Source of the DNA: Sphingorhabdus sp. EL138
GTDB taxonomy: Bacteria; Pseudomonadota; Alphaproteobacteria; Sphingomonadales; Sphingomonadaceae
Length of the DNA: 64,000 bases
Direction: 5' to 3'
Assembly: GCF_945890115.1 (NCBI RefSeq)
Contig: NZ_CAMDCK010000003.1
Span: forward strand, 1-64,000
Under the pieces are notes generated by a model. It searched no databases. It was given only the letters and a program-made list of their open reading frames with translations, and was not told where the DNA came from. Shown one piece after another: positions 44,566-52,657 of the stretch; the first letter of the stretch is position 1, and the number at the start of each line of letters is the position of its first letter. Position numbers and translations under genes: made by a program.

Positions 44566-44735
44566 GTCATTCCCGCGAAAGCGGGAACCCATGGCCTCAT
44601 GTTTCCGCGCGCGATGAGATTTTTGTTCGCACGAAGACACGAAGACAGGGAGCAACTTCTTTATGCCTTCGTGTCTTTGTGCGAAACATTTTGCCGACAG
44701 TTCGGCCCATGGATTCCCGCTTTCGCGGGAATGAC
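44566..44735. repeat. Dispersed inverted-repeat element, copy 4, with a nested second repeat
   Basis: Outer ends GTCATTCCCGCGAAAGCGGGAACCCATGG and CCATGGATTCCCGCTTTCGCGGGAATGAC. The interior holds another inverted repeat, TTCGCACGAAGACACGAAG (44626-44644) and CTTCGTGTCTTTGTGCGAA (44667-44685), one mismatch. This looks like one repeat family inserted into another. It lies between prfA and hisS. Confidence 0.78.
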
Positions 44736-44759
44736 AAATTGATGAATTCACCATGTTGT

Positions 44760-46025
44760 TCAGTCGCCACCAAGCATGGTTTGCCAGCCCTCCGGCAATG
44801 CTGCCTGTATCCGATTGATTTCGTCTGACGTTAGCAGTGCACCACTTAGGTAGAGTCGTGACCCGGACACCGGATCGATTTCCCGGACAAACAATATGGC
44901 ATCAACCCATGCCTTTTTGGCCAGTTCGACTTGCCGCTTCGCATTGCCTTTGAACGCTGTCGAAACAGCGACACCATGCTTTCTGAGATGACGAATCACC
45001 ATTTCCGAGTCTTGCTGAAACTCGGGCCGGTCTGCCACGACGGCAATCCGCAGTTCAGACTTGTCGTCTCTACACAACATCGCCAACCGCTCAATCCCAG
45101 CAGCCCAGCCGACCGCCGGTGTCGCGGGGCCACCGAGATTTTCGATCAAGCCATCATAACGCCCGCCGCCCAACACAGTCCCCTGCGCACCCAACCGGTC
45201 GGTCACAAATTCAAACGCGGTGTGGCGGTAATAATCGAGGCCGCGCACCAAAGCCGCGTTGCGGGTCCATGCCACACCAGCAGCATCAAGCCCTGCGGTG
45301 ACTGCGCCGAAGAAATCCTGCGCTTCGCCAGATAGATAATCGTCAATGACGGGGGCGGCATCGGCGACTGGGCGGTCCTTGGGGTCTTTACTGTCCAAGA
45401 TACGCAGCGGGTTTTTCTCCAGCCGTGCTAGGCTGTCTTCGGACAATGCGCCCTTATGGTCGTTGAAATAGCTAACCAACGCGGCACGCCATGCGTCGCG
45501 GCTGGGCGTATCACCCAACGTATTTAACTGCAATGTGACGCCGTCATTGATGCCCAATTCCTTCAACAACTGGTCCGCCATCACCAGCAGCTCGACGTCC
45601 GCCGCTGGCTCCGCCGCGCCAATGATTTCGGCGTCAATCTGGTGAAACTGGCGATAGCGGCCCTTTTGCGGGCGCTCATAGCGGAACAATGGCCCATGCA
45701 CAGACAGCTTCATCGGCGCAAATTGTTGCCAGCCATTGGTCAGATAGGCCCGCGCAATCCCCGCCGTGAATTCAGGCCGAAGCGTGATGGAATCGCCGCC
45801 GCGGTCTTCAAACGTATACATTTCTTTCGATACGACATCGGTCGCCTCACCCAGGCTGCGCGAAAACACGGCCGTTGGTTCGATGACGGGCAGTTGCAGG
45901 CCCTTAAATCCATACAGCCTGCGCACGCGTTCAAAGGTCGCGACCACATAAGCGAAGCGTTCCTCGGTCTCACCGAACATGTCTTGTGTGCCGCGCACGG
46001 CTTGGGGTGTCTGTATCTTTGCCAT
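44760..46025 (-). CDS. hisS: Histidyl-tRNA synthetase
   Basis: 421 aa class II synthetase. Motif 2/3 region [31 protein letters not shown], the histidine-binding [15 protein letters not shown], and a C-terminal anticodon domain ([12 protein letters not shown]) are visible. I start at ATG 46025; a TTG two codons earlier is possible. It could be confused with the HisZ regulator subunit, but the motif 1-3 set is complete and the length matches the synthetase. Confidence 0.92.
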   Translation of the reverse strand: MAKIQTPQAVRGTQDMFGETEERFAYVVATFERVRRLYGFKGLQLPVIEPTAVFSRSLGEATDVVSKEMYTFEDRGGDSITLRPEFTAGIARAYLTNGWQQFAPMKLSVHGPLFRYERPQKGRYRQFHQIDAEIIGAAEPAADVELLVMADQLLKELGINDGVTLQLNTLGDTPSRDAWRAALVSYFNDHKGALSEDSLARLEKNPLRILDSKDPKDRPVADAAPVIDDYLSGEAQDFFGAVTAGLDAAGVAWTRNAALVRGLDYYRHTAFEFVTDRLGAQGTVLGGGRYDGLIENLGGPATPAVGWAAGIERLAMLCRDDKSELRIAVVADRPEFQQDSEMVIRHLRKHGVAVSTAFKGNAKRQVELAKKAWVDAILFVREIDPVSGSRLYLSGALLTSDEINRIQAALPEGWQTMLGGD

Positions 46026-46104
46026 AGCCAAGCGCCCTAGCTGCTAATTGTTGTTAGTGGAATAGGGCTGGACGCAGCGCGGCGCATTCGCCAAAGTTAG
46101 CGTT

Positions 46105-48039
46105 ATGAATCCATGCATATTTTCGCGCGCACTTGCCGCATTCGCTCTTTCCGCCAGCCTCATTTCGGCAGCATCCGCGCAAAATAGCGCGCCGCAGCCC
46201 GTTCCGATTGTCTCAACGATTCCCGAGCCGCAGGACCGCCCGTTGCCAGCGCCGATGATATTGCAGGTGGACGCAACGGACATTGATCGCGCCATTTTCC
46301 AAGTGCGCCAGACAATTCCCGTGGAAACGGGCAAGCCGCTCATCCTGCTTTATCCGCAATGGCTGCCCGGTAAGCACGGCCCACGCGGTGCCTTGGCCGA
46401 AATGACTGGCCTCATGATCCGCTCTGGCGGCAAGACGCTGCGTTGGACGCGCGATCCGGTGCAGGTATATGCGTTTCACGTCGATGTGCCGCAAGGAACC
46501 ACCTCGGTTGACGTTGAATTTCAATTCACATCACCCATCCGCGAAAGCGAAGGCCGCATCAACGTCACGCCCAATATGATGAACGTGCAATGGGAACAGG
46601 TCGCATTTTATCCCGCCGGACATTTTACCCGCGCCATTCAGGTGCAACCATCAATCACCCTGCCCGTGGGCTGGACGGGCGTTGCCGCGCTGGATGGCGC
46701 CAATATAACGGGCAACCGTATTGATTATGGCATCACCAGCTTCGAAACCTTGGTCGACAGCCCGATGTTCGCTGGCCCGCATTATAAAAAATGGGATCTG
46801 GGACATAATGTCACGCTGAACGTCTGGGCAGATGACGCGAAGTATCTCGCGGCAAAGCCAGAGCAGATTGCGGCACACCGCGCCTTGGTGGATGAATCCT
46901 TGTTGCTGTTCGGCGCAAAGCATTTCGACCGTTATGAATTCCTGCTTGGCCTGACCGAAGAGCTGGGCGGCATAGGCCTTGAGCATCACCGCAGTTCCGA
47001 AAACACGCGCGAGACTGACTATTTCATCGAATGGGATGACAATATGTCGGAACGCGGTCTTTTGCCGCACGAATTCGTACATAGTTGGAATGGCAAGTTT
47101 CGCCGCCCCGCAACAATGTGGACACCGGATTATGCCACGCCCATGCGCGACAACTTGCTTTGGGTATATGAGGGTCAGACGAGTTTTTGGGACTTGGTGC
47201 TGGGCGCACGCTCAGGCCTTCAGTCCAAGGAAATGGTCCTTGCCGAATGGGCCAAATATGCCGGATTGTATGCGGAACAGCCGGGGCGCATTTGGCGTTC
47301 GGTTGAAGACACCACGCACGATCCGATCTTCGGCGCCCGTAAGCCAAAACCCTTTGCCAGCCAAGCGCGTGGCGAGGATTATTACAACGAAAGCTCCCTT
47401 ATCTGGCTCGACGCCGACATGACCATTCGCCTATTGTCCAAAGGGACCAAATCGCTGGATGATTTTGCCACAGCCTTTTTCGGGGTGCGCGATGCCGATT
47501 GGGGCGTGCTGACCTATGATTTTGACGCGGTCGTGCGCACCTTGAATGCCGTGCAGCCTTATGACTGGGCCAAGTTCCTCGACACGAAATTGCGCCAGCC
47601 TGGCCAACCCGCGCCGCTGGCGGGCATCGAGAAGGGCGGATATAAGCTCGTTTGGAAAGAGGAGCCCAATATATTCGACAAGGAGTTGATGAAAGAGGGC
47701 AATAACTTCAACCTCACCCACTCGCTTGGGATAAGCTTGAACAAGGATGCCAGTGTCACCTCGGTAGTATGGGACAGCCCGGCATTTAAGGCGAATATCG
47801 TCAATGGCACCAAAATCATTGCGGTGAATGGCTATGCTTATTCAAAAGACGGTCTGACCTCTGCCATCAAAGCAGCAAAGGACGGAAAAACACCAATCCA
47901 ACTCATCGTCGAGCGCAACAAACGCTTTACGCAAATAGACATCGCCTATTCGGGAGGTTTGCGCTATCCGCACCTCGAAGTGACAGGTCAAGGTAAGACG
48001 GCGATGGATCGTCTGCTCAGCCCGCGACGGATCAAATAA
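46105..48039 (+). CDS. M61 family glycyl aminopeptidase with PDZ domain
   Basis: 644 aa. Signal peptide (MNPCIFSRALAAFALSASLISAASA), then an M61 zinc peptidase domain with HExxH-like HEFVHSWNGKF and LTEELGGIGLEHHRSSE. A PDZ-like domain is at about residues 530-620 (LGISLNKDASVTSVVWDSP, VNGTKIIAVNGYAY). M61 enzymes remove N-terminal glycine or alanine from peptides. The protein is probably periplasmic. The gene is followed 24 bases later by ppa. Confidence 0.88.
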   Translation: MNPCIFSRALAAFALSASLISAASAQNSAPQPVPIVSTIPEPQDRPLPAPMILQVDATDIDRAIFQVRQTIPVETGKPLILLYPQWLPGKHGPRGALAEMTGLMIRSGGKTLRWTRDPVQVYAFHVDVPQGTTSVDVEFQFTSPIRESEGRINVTPNMMNVQWEQVAFYPAGHFTRAIQVQPSITLPVGWTGVAALDGANITGNRIDYGITSFETLVDSPMFAGPHYKKWDLGHNVTLNVWADDAKYLAAKPEQIAAHRALVDESLLLFGAKHFDRYEFLLGLTEELGGIGLEHHRSSENTRETDYFIEWDDNMSERGLLPHEFVHSWNGKFRRPATMWTPDYATPMRDNLLWVYEGQTSFWDLVLGARSGLQSKEMVLAEWAKYAGLYAEQPGRIWRSVEDTTHDPIFGARKPKPFASQARGEDYYNESSLIWLDADMTIRLLSKGTKSLDDFATAFFGVRDADWGVLTYDFDAVVRTLNAVQPYDWAKFLDTKLRQPGQPAPLAGIEKGGYKLVWKEEPNIFDKELMKEGNNFNLTHSLGISLNKDASVTSVVWDSPAFKANIVNGTKIIAVNGYAYSKDGLTSAIKAAKDGKTPIQLIVERNKRFTQIDIAYSGGLRYPHLEVTGQGKTAMDRLLSPRRIK

Positions 48040-48062
48040 TAACAACGTGAAAGCATTCTCCC

Positions 48063-48599
48063 ATGCGTATTGACCTCATCCCTGCGGGCGACAATGTACC
48101 CGAAAGCCTCAACGTCCTCATCGAAGTACCCATTGGCGGCGAGCCCGTTAAATATGAGTTCGACAAGGCATCAGGCGCTTTATTCGTCGACCGCTTCCTA
48201 CATACGCCCATGCGCTACCCAGCCAATTATGGCTTTGTGCCGCACACTTTAGGCGAAGATGGAGATCCCTTGGATGCGCTGGTCGTAGCCCGTTCCCCCA
48301 TCATCGCGGGCGCGGTTGTTAAATGCCGCCCGATTGGGGTGTTAATGATGGAAGATGACAAGGGCGGCGACGAAAAATTGCTATGCGTTCCGGTCAACGA
48401 AACCTTTCCTTATTATTCCGACGTCGTGACGTACAAGGACATGCCGCCTATCGTCCTGCAACAGATCGAGCATTTTTTCACCCATTACAAAGATCTAGAG
48501 CCCGGAAAATGGGCCAAGCTGAATGGTTGGGGTGATGAAACGGATGCAAAACGCATTATTCTGGAGTGCGTTGGACGTGCGAAGGAACAAGGTGTATGA
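48063..48599 (+). CDS. ppa: Inorganic pyrophosphatase
   Basis: 178 aa family I soluble pyrophosphatase hydrolysing PPi to two phosphates. Key features: EVPIGGEPVKYEFDKASGAL, YPANYGFVP, EDGDPLDALVV and KDLEPGKW. Its last codons overlap the small lipoprotein gene by ATGA, so the two are co-expressed. Confidence 0.96.
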   Translation: MRIDLIPAGDNVPESLNVLIEVPIGGEPVKYEFDKASGALFVDRFLHTPMRYPANYGFVPHTLGEDGDPLDALVVARSPIIAGAVVKCRPIGVLMMEDDKGGDEKLLCVPVNETFPYYSDVVTYKDMPPIVLQQIEHFFTHYKDLEPGKWAKLNGWGDETDAKRIILECVGRAKEQGV

Positions 48600-48907
48600 A
48601 ACGGATTGCGTTGTTCGGCATTGCATTACTAACGCTTTCGGCCTGTGCCACCCCCGAAACCCGCGTTCGCACGGCATTGATGAATGCGGGACTGTCGCAA
48701 CCGATTGCCGCCTGCATGGCCGACCGGATGGTCGACCGCCTCTCGCTCATTCAGCTTAACAAGCTGAACGGTCTGAAGAAACTGCGCGGGCAAGATATGC
48801 GCAAGGTGACCGTCGAGGAATTTCTGCGGCGCACCCGCGCGTTGCAAGACCCTGAAATATTGGGTGTCACAACGTCCTCTGGACTAATCTGCGCGGTGAA
48901 GGCTTAG
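48596..48907 (+). CDS. Small lipoprotein
   Basis: 103 aa from the ATG that overlaps the ppa stop. The signal has a lipobox (ALLTLSAC). The mature part contains a Cys pair (IAACMADRMVDRLS and a second near the C-terminus) and charged helices. I do not recognise the family. It ends 30 bases before the end of the convergent sppA gene. Confidence 0.75.
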   Translation: MKRIALFGIALLTLSACATPETRVRTALMNAGLSQPIAACMADRMVDRLSLIQLNKLNGLKKLRGQDMRKVTVEEFLRRTRALQDPEILGVTTSSGLICAVKA

Positions 48908-48937
48908 GGCCAGCTGACCCTAGCCCTCAATGCCGAT

Positions 48938-50812
48938 TTAGCTGAAGGCCTTTAGTAGCACCGACAGCCAATTTTTGTCCGCTGCGACAGGCGCAGGCGG
49001 CGCGAAGTCCCCGCATTCCATACATCTGGCCTGAACGCCCTTTACGCCCGTCAACATGTCGAGGTCAGCCGCGACGCGTTGCATGAACATGCTTTGCTGC
49101 CATGCGGCATGGGCAAATATATCCATCGGTGCGTTTGCTTGTGCTTGCTTCGGCATCAACCCCTGAAGCAACGTGTCGGCAAAGCTAGCAGGCGGTTCGA
49201 TATATACCGCATGCCAACCATCCGGCTTTAGCCCCGCCCGCTTTGCCGCCTCCGCCAGGGCATCGTTCATATTGCCTGACCGATCGACCAAGCCAAGCTC
49301 ACGCGCTGTGCCACCGGCCCACACGCGCCCTTGTGCCACGGCATCCACCTGCTCTGGTGTTTTTTTGCGCGCGGTCGCAACCCGGGTCAAAAACTGGCGA
49401 TAGCCATTTTCAATCGCGCTTTGCGCGACGCGGTCAAATTCCGGGCTGAAGCCGTTGAGGACATCGGGCTCACCGGACAAAGGCGTCGTCTTGACCCCGT
49501 CGGCATTCACACCAATTTTTGCAAGGCCCGCCTCGGCGCTTGGGATGACCCCAAAGATACCGATAGAACCCGTGATTGTTGACCGGTCTGCAAATATGAC
49601 ATCGGCGGGCAACGAAACCCAATAGCCACCGCTTGCCGCCAGATTGGCCATGGATACGATAACCGGAATATCCTTGGCCTTAGCCGCGGCAATCGCAAGG
49701 CGGATTTTCTCCGATGCCATCACTGAACCACCGGGCGAATCCACGCGCACGACAAGTGCCTTCAAATCCTTGCTATCAAGTGCCTCATAAATCAGCTTGC
49801 TGATCGTATCGCCAGCCGCTGAGCCGGGCCCACCCTCTCCATCGACGATGGTTCCCGCGACTGTTACCACGCCAATCTGCTCTCCAGCCGATGGCGGGCC
49901 GTAACTCGCCAGCAACGCATCCATATGCGTATGCGCAAAGCCGCCAGTCGTCTTCTTTTCATCCGCGCCCACTTTGCTGGCGATGAATTTTCCGAAGGCA
50001 ATTTTGTCGCCCAATTTATCGACCAATTTTGTCGATAGCGCCAATTGGGCAAGGTCGCCCTTTGCCCCCTCAACCGCATTAGCGGGAGTGTTCAGCAATT
50101 GACCCAATTGCGCTTGTGGGCGCGCTTTGGCGACGTCGGCTTTCCATTGGCCCCACACCTCATCATACACGCCCTTGATCGCCATTTTCGATTCAGGCGA
50201 CTGGTCAGACCGCATAAAGGGTTCGACGGCGCTTTTGAACGTGCCCACGCGATAGATATTGGCCTTCACCCCCAATTGGTCGAGCAATCCCTTATAATAA
50301 GGCTGCGATCCCCCTGGGCCTGCCAATAGAGCACCGCCAAGCGGGTCCATCCAAATCTGTGTTGCATGCGCAGCCAATTGATAGCTGTCATCGGTATATG
50401 CGGTTGCAAAGGCATAAACCGGCTTGCCCGCCTTTTTCACGGCATCAATGCTATCCCCAATTGCGGAAAGGCTCGCTTGCCCGCCGCCCATGAAGCGTTC
50501 CATGTCCAATACGACCACTTTTATGCGCGCGTCGCTTTGGGCAAGTTTCAAAGCGCGAATGATGTCGCGTTGACGGATTTCACCAACAGGGGAAGCCGAC
50601 GAGGTCAGCGCCATCAGCGGGTCGATTTCGGTCGGCTGTTCGGCGACCACGCCATCCAGCTTGAGCAGCAATGCACCATCGCGGACCATCGCCGGGTTTG
50701 GATTTGCATGCAGCAACGCGAAAATGGCGGCAAAGAAAAGCGCCAGAAATACCAGCACAAACAGGTCCTTCACACCGACCAAAATTTTCCAGCTAACGCG
50801 CATAAACTGCAT
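48938..50812 (-). CDS. sppA: Signal peptide peptidase SppA (67K type)
   Basis: 624 aa inner-membrane serine protease that degrades cleaved signal peptides. One N-terminal membrane segment (FVLVFLALFFAAIFALL). The catalytic Lys is in GTFKSAVEPFMRSDQSPES and the Ser in VDSPGGSVMASEKIRLAI. The length and the repeated domain match E. coli SppA. The nearest upstream feature on the same strand is the small structured transcript at 50961-51215. A TATAAT sequence at 50903-50908 (minus) could serve as the sppA -10 box, but I find no matching -35. Confidence 0.92.
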   Translation of the reverse strand: MQFMRVSWKILVGVKDLFVLVFLALFFAAIFALLHANPNPAMVRDGALLLKLDGVVAEQPTEIDPLMALTSSASPVGEIRQRDIIRALKLAQSDARIKVVVLDMERFMGGGQASLSAIGDSIDAVKKAGKPVYAFATAYTDDSYQLAAHATQIWMDPLGGALLAGPGGSQPYYKGLLDQLGVKANIYRVGTFKSAVEPFMRSDQSPESKMAIKGVYDEVWGQWKADVAKARPQAQLGQLLNTPANAVEGAKGDLAQLALSTKLVDKLGDKIAFGKFIASKVGADEKKTTGGFAHTHMDALLASYGPPSAGEQIGVVTVAGTIVDGEGGPGSAAGDTISKLIYEALDSKDLKALVVRVDSPGGSVMASEKIRLAIAAAKAKDIPVIVSMANLAASGGYWVSLPADVIFADRSTITGSIGIFGVIPSAEAGLAKIGVNADGVKTTPLSGEPDVLNGFSPEFDRVAQSAIENGYRQFLTRVATARKKTPEQVDAVAQGRVWAGGTARELGLVDRSGNMNDALAEAAKRAGLKPDGWHAVYIEPPASFADTLLQGLMPKQAQANAPMDIFAHAAWQQSMFMQRVAADLDMLTGVKGVQARCMECGDFAPPAPVAADKNWLSVLLKAFS

Positions 50813-50968
50813 TTTTCGATATCCTAAAAAATCCTATGATTAATGTAAGCATTTCAGCAGCAATTGCCACCAATGTTTGAAAAAAAACCTTTATATGGCA
50901 AAATTATAGGGACTGGAAGCAACTGAAATTGGGTCGGTAAAGGGCGTGGCGTGAGACGGACAACTGAA

Positions 50969-50998
50969 AAGGGCCGCTAGCGTTAACCAGCGGCCCTT
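50969..50998 (-). terminator. Terminator of the small transcript
   Basis: 10-bp perfect arms AAGGGCCGCT/AGCGGCCCTT around a 10-base loop, followed on the minus strand by TTTTCAGTT. sppA lies 156 bases further on in the same direction, so it could also act as an attenuator. Confidence 0.7.
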
Positions 50999-51070
50999 AA
51001 ACATGGGTCAGCGGTCGGACACCCGCTGCCGGAAGTTGCTTTCATGCCGTGACCGGCATCGCTGATGTGC

Positions 51071-51127
51071 TCAGCGGCCGATCTCCCGAACGGAATTGTC
51101 CGACCTCTTAACTGAACCATGAGACAT
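51071..51127 (-). CDS. 18-residue ORF with near-perfect Shine-Dalgarno
   Basis: Encodes MSHGSVKRSDNSVREIGR, Ser/Arg-rich. Upstream, AAGGAGGTGATC pairs over 12 bases with the 3' end of 16S rRNA, seven bases (GGAGG to ATG) before the start, which is unusually strong. Too short to detect by homology. Could be a leader peptide or a small protein; the ribosome binding site is the main evidence. Confidence 0.55.
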   Translation of the reverse strand: MSHGSVKRSDNSVREIGR

Positions 51128-51290
51128 CGGATCACCTCCTTTCGTTGAATAGAATTTGCTTGCATCAAACATTTATTTGCCCTCCGCAGTTCGCAAGGTG
51201 AATCAAACTGCGATCACAAACAAGTCTTGTATTAAAATTTTTTCTGGCTAAAGTTATAGGTCTGCGCTGCGATAAATCGCGCGTTGATTT

Positions 51291-51827
51291 TCACCGGCAA
51301 TCTTCAACTATGCGGGCGATTTCCGCCCATGTCGGCAGAATGACCGGCTGCTGCCCCTCCACGTCAACCAACACGCGGCCGCGGCTAAAGGCCATTGCAT
51401 CCAAAATGGGGGCGGTGGCTGCGATGTCAGCCCCCAGATAAAAGGGGTGTGCATCACTTGGTGTTGCTACCACCGTTTTTGTCATGGACGAGGTGTGAAT
51501 GACCATGCGCGCACTCGGAGCCGATGCTTCACGCGGTGATGCTTCCCGCGATAATGTGACGCGGCGGTTCTGCGCATCGCAGCGAAAGTTGACGGTCGCG
51601 TTGCGTCCCGGCGCGCCGAACTGCGCAATCGAATTACGGCCATCGCGGCGGTAGGTCCAGTTGCCGGGGGTAAAGGGCCAGTCATTCCAATCGCCGGTCA
51701 ATGGCTGCGGCGGCGGTGAAGCTAATAATGGCGGCGCGGAAACAATCTTTGTCGCAGGGGGAGGCGGCGGCGCAACGCACGCGGCGAGGCCCAGCAGGGC
51801 GAAGAGGGTTATGTAGCGCGTTTGCAT
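51291..51827 (-). CDS. Putative lipoprotein of unknown function
   Basis: 178 aa. Lipobox LAAC in ALLGLAACVAPPPPP, followed by a proline-rich linker and a soluble domain (NDWPFTPGNWTYRRDGRNS, FGAPGRNATVNFRCDAQN, VILPTWAEIARIVEDCR). One pair of cysteines could form a disulfide. No family recognised. It runs divergent from tlyA; the start is 49 bases from that ATG. Confidence 0.8.
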   Translation of the reverse strand: MQTRYITLFALLGLAACVAPPPPPATKIVSAPPLLASPPPQPLTGDWNDWPFTPGNWTYRRDGRNSIAQFGAPGRNATVNFRCDAQNRRVTLSREASPREASAPSARMVIHTSSMTKTVVATPSDAHPFYLGADIAATAPILDAMAFSRGRVLVDVEGQQPVILPTWAEIARIVEDCR

Positions 51828-51876
51828 GGCTTTGTCTTATGGCCAAATCGTCCACGCTGCGCTAGCGCGTTGCGAC

Positions 51877-52617
51877 ATGGCGACCAAAAAAACACGATTA
51901 GATCAAATCATCGTTGATCGCGGCCTTGCCGAAAGCAAGACCCGCGCGCAGGCGCTTGTGATGGCAGGCCATGTCTATATTGGCGACGCCAAGGCGCAAA
52001 AGCCCGGACAGCAGATCGCAGAGGATGCCGAGATCAGCATGCGCGGCAGTGACCATCCATGGGTCTCCCGCGGCGGCATTAAACTTGCACATGCGCTTGA
52101 GGCGTTCGCCATTGATGTCACCCACAATATTGCCATTGATGTGGGGTCATCGACGGGCGGCTTTACTGATGTGCTGCTGACCAATGGTGCAACCCGCGTC
52201 TACGCCGTCGACAGCGGTACAAACCAGTTGGCGTGGAAACTACGCCAAGACCCGCGCGTCATTGTCCATGAACAAACAAGCGCGCGCATCTTGACTGACG
52301 CACATATAACAGAGCCGGTTGACCTCATCGTCTGCGACGCCAGCTTCATTGGCTTGGCTAAGGTGCTTGAGCGGCCATTAGCTTTCGCCAAAAGCAAGGC
52401 GCAGCTCATCGCGCTTATTAAGCCGCAATTTGAAGCAGGCCGCGAAGAAGTGGGCAAAGGCGGCGTTGTGCGGGACGCAGATGTACATGCCCGCGTCTGT
52501 GAAGAGGTAAAAGCTTGGCTAGCTAACCAAAATTGGACCGTGCTCGGCCTAACCACCAGCCCGATTACCGGACCGCAAGGCAATGTCGAATTTCTGATAT
52601 GGGCGCAAAACGCTTAA
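51877..52617 (+). CDS. tlyA: TlyA-type rRNA (cytidine-2'-O)-methyltransferase
   Basis: 246 aa. N-terminal S4 RNA-binding domain (TRLDQIIVDRGLAESKTRAQALVMAG) joined to an FtsJ/RrmJ-like methyltransferase (IDVGSSTGGFTDVLL is the SAM motif, VCDASFIGL and LIKPQFEAGREEVGKGG follow). Known TlyA proteins 2'-O-methylate cytidines in 16S and 23S rRNA. The ATG at 51877 has no obvious ribosome binding site; a longer frame starts 17 codons earlier but overlaps the 51291-51827 gene. Confidence 0.88.
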   Translation: MATKKTRLDQIIVDRGLAESKTRAQALVMAGHVYIGDAKAQKPGQQIAEDAEISMRGSDHPWVSRGGIKLAHALEAFAIDVTHNIAIDVGSSTGGFTDVLLTNGATRVYAVDSGTNQLAWKLRQDPRVIVHEQTSARILTDAHITEPVDLIVCDASFIGLAKVLERPLAFAKSKAQLIALIKPQFEAGREEVGKGGVVRDADVHARVCEEVKAWLANQNWTVLGLTTSPITGPQGNVEFLIWAQNA

Positions 52618-52657
52618 GCCCATATGCACGCGGCAGCTTTGTATTTAGGCTCGGATC

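Larger units (their letters stand above)
50961..51215 (-). ncRNA. Structured small transcript with leader hairpin and terminator (candidate)
   Basis: The 478-base gap between the 51291-51827 gene and sppA is not empty. On the minus strand it has a hairpin CGCAGTT/AACTGCG (51185-51212), an ORF of 18 codons behind an extreme ribosome binding site, hairpins ATGCCG/CGGCAT (51044-51059) and AGCGG/CCGCT (51010-51027), and a terminator at 50969-50998. The order suggests a short mRNA or dual-function RNA of about 250 nt. The exact ends are not known and no family is recognised. Confidence 0.55.
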
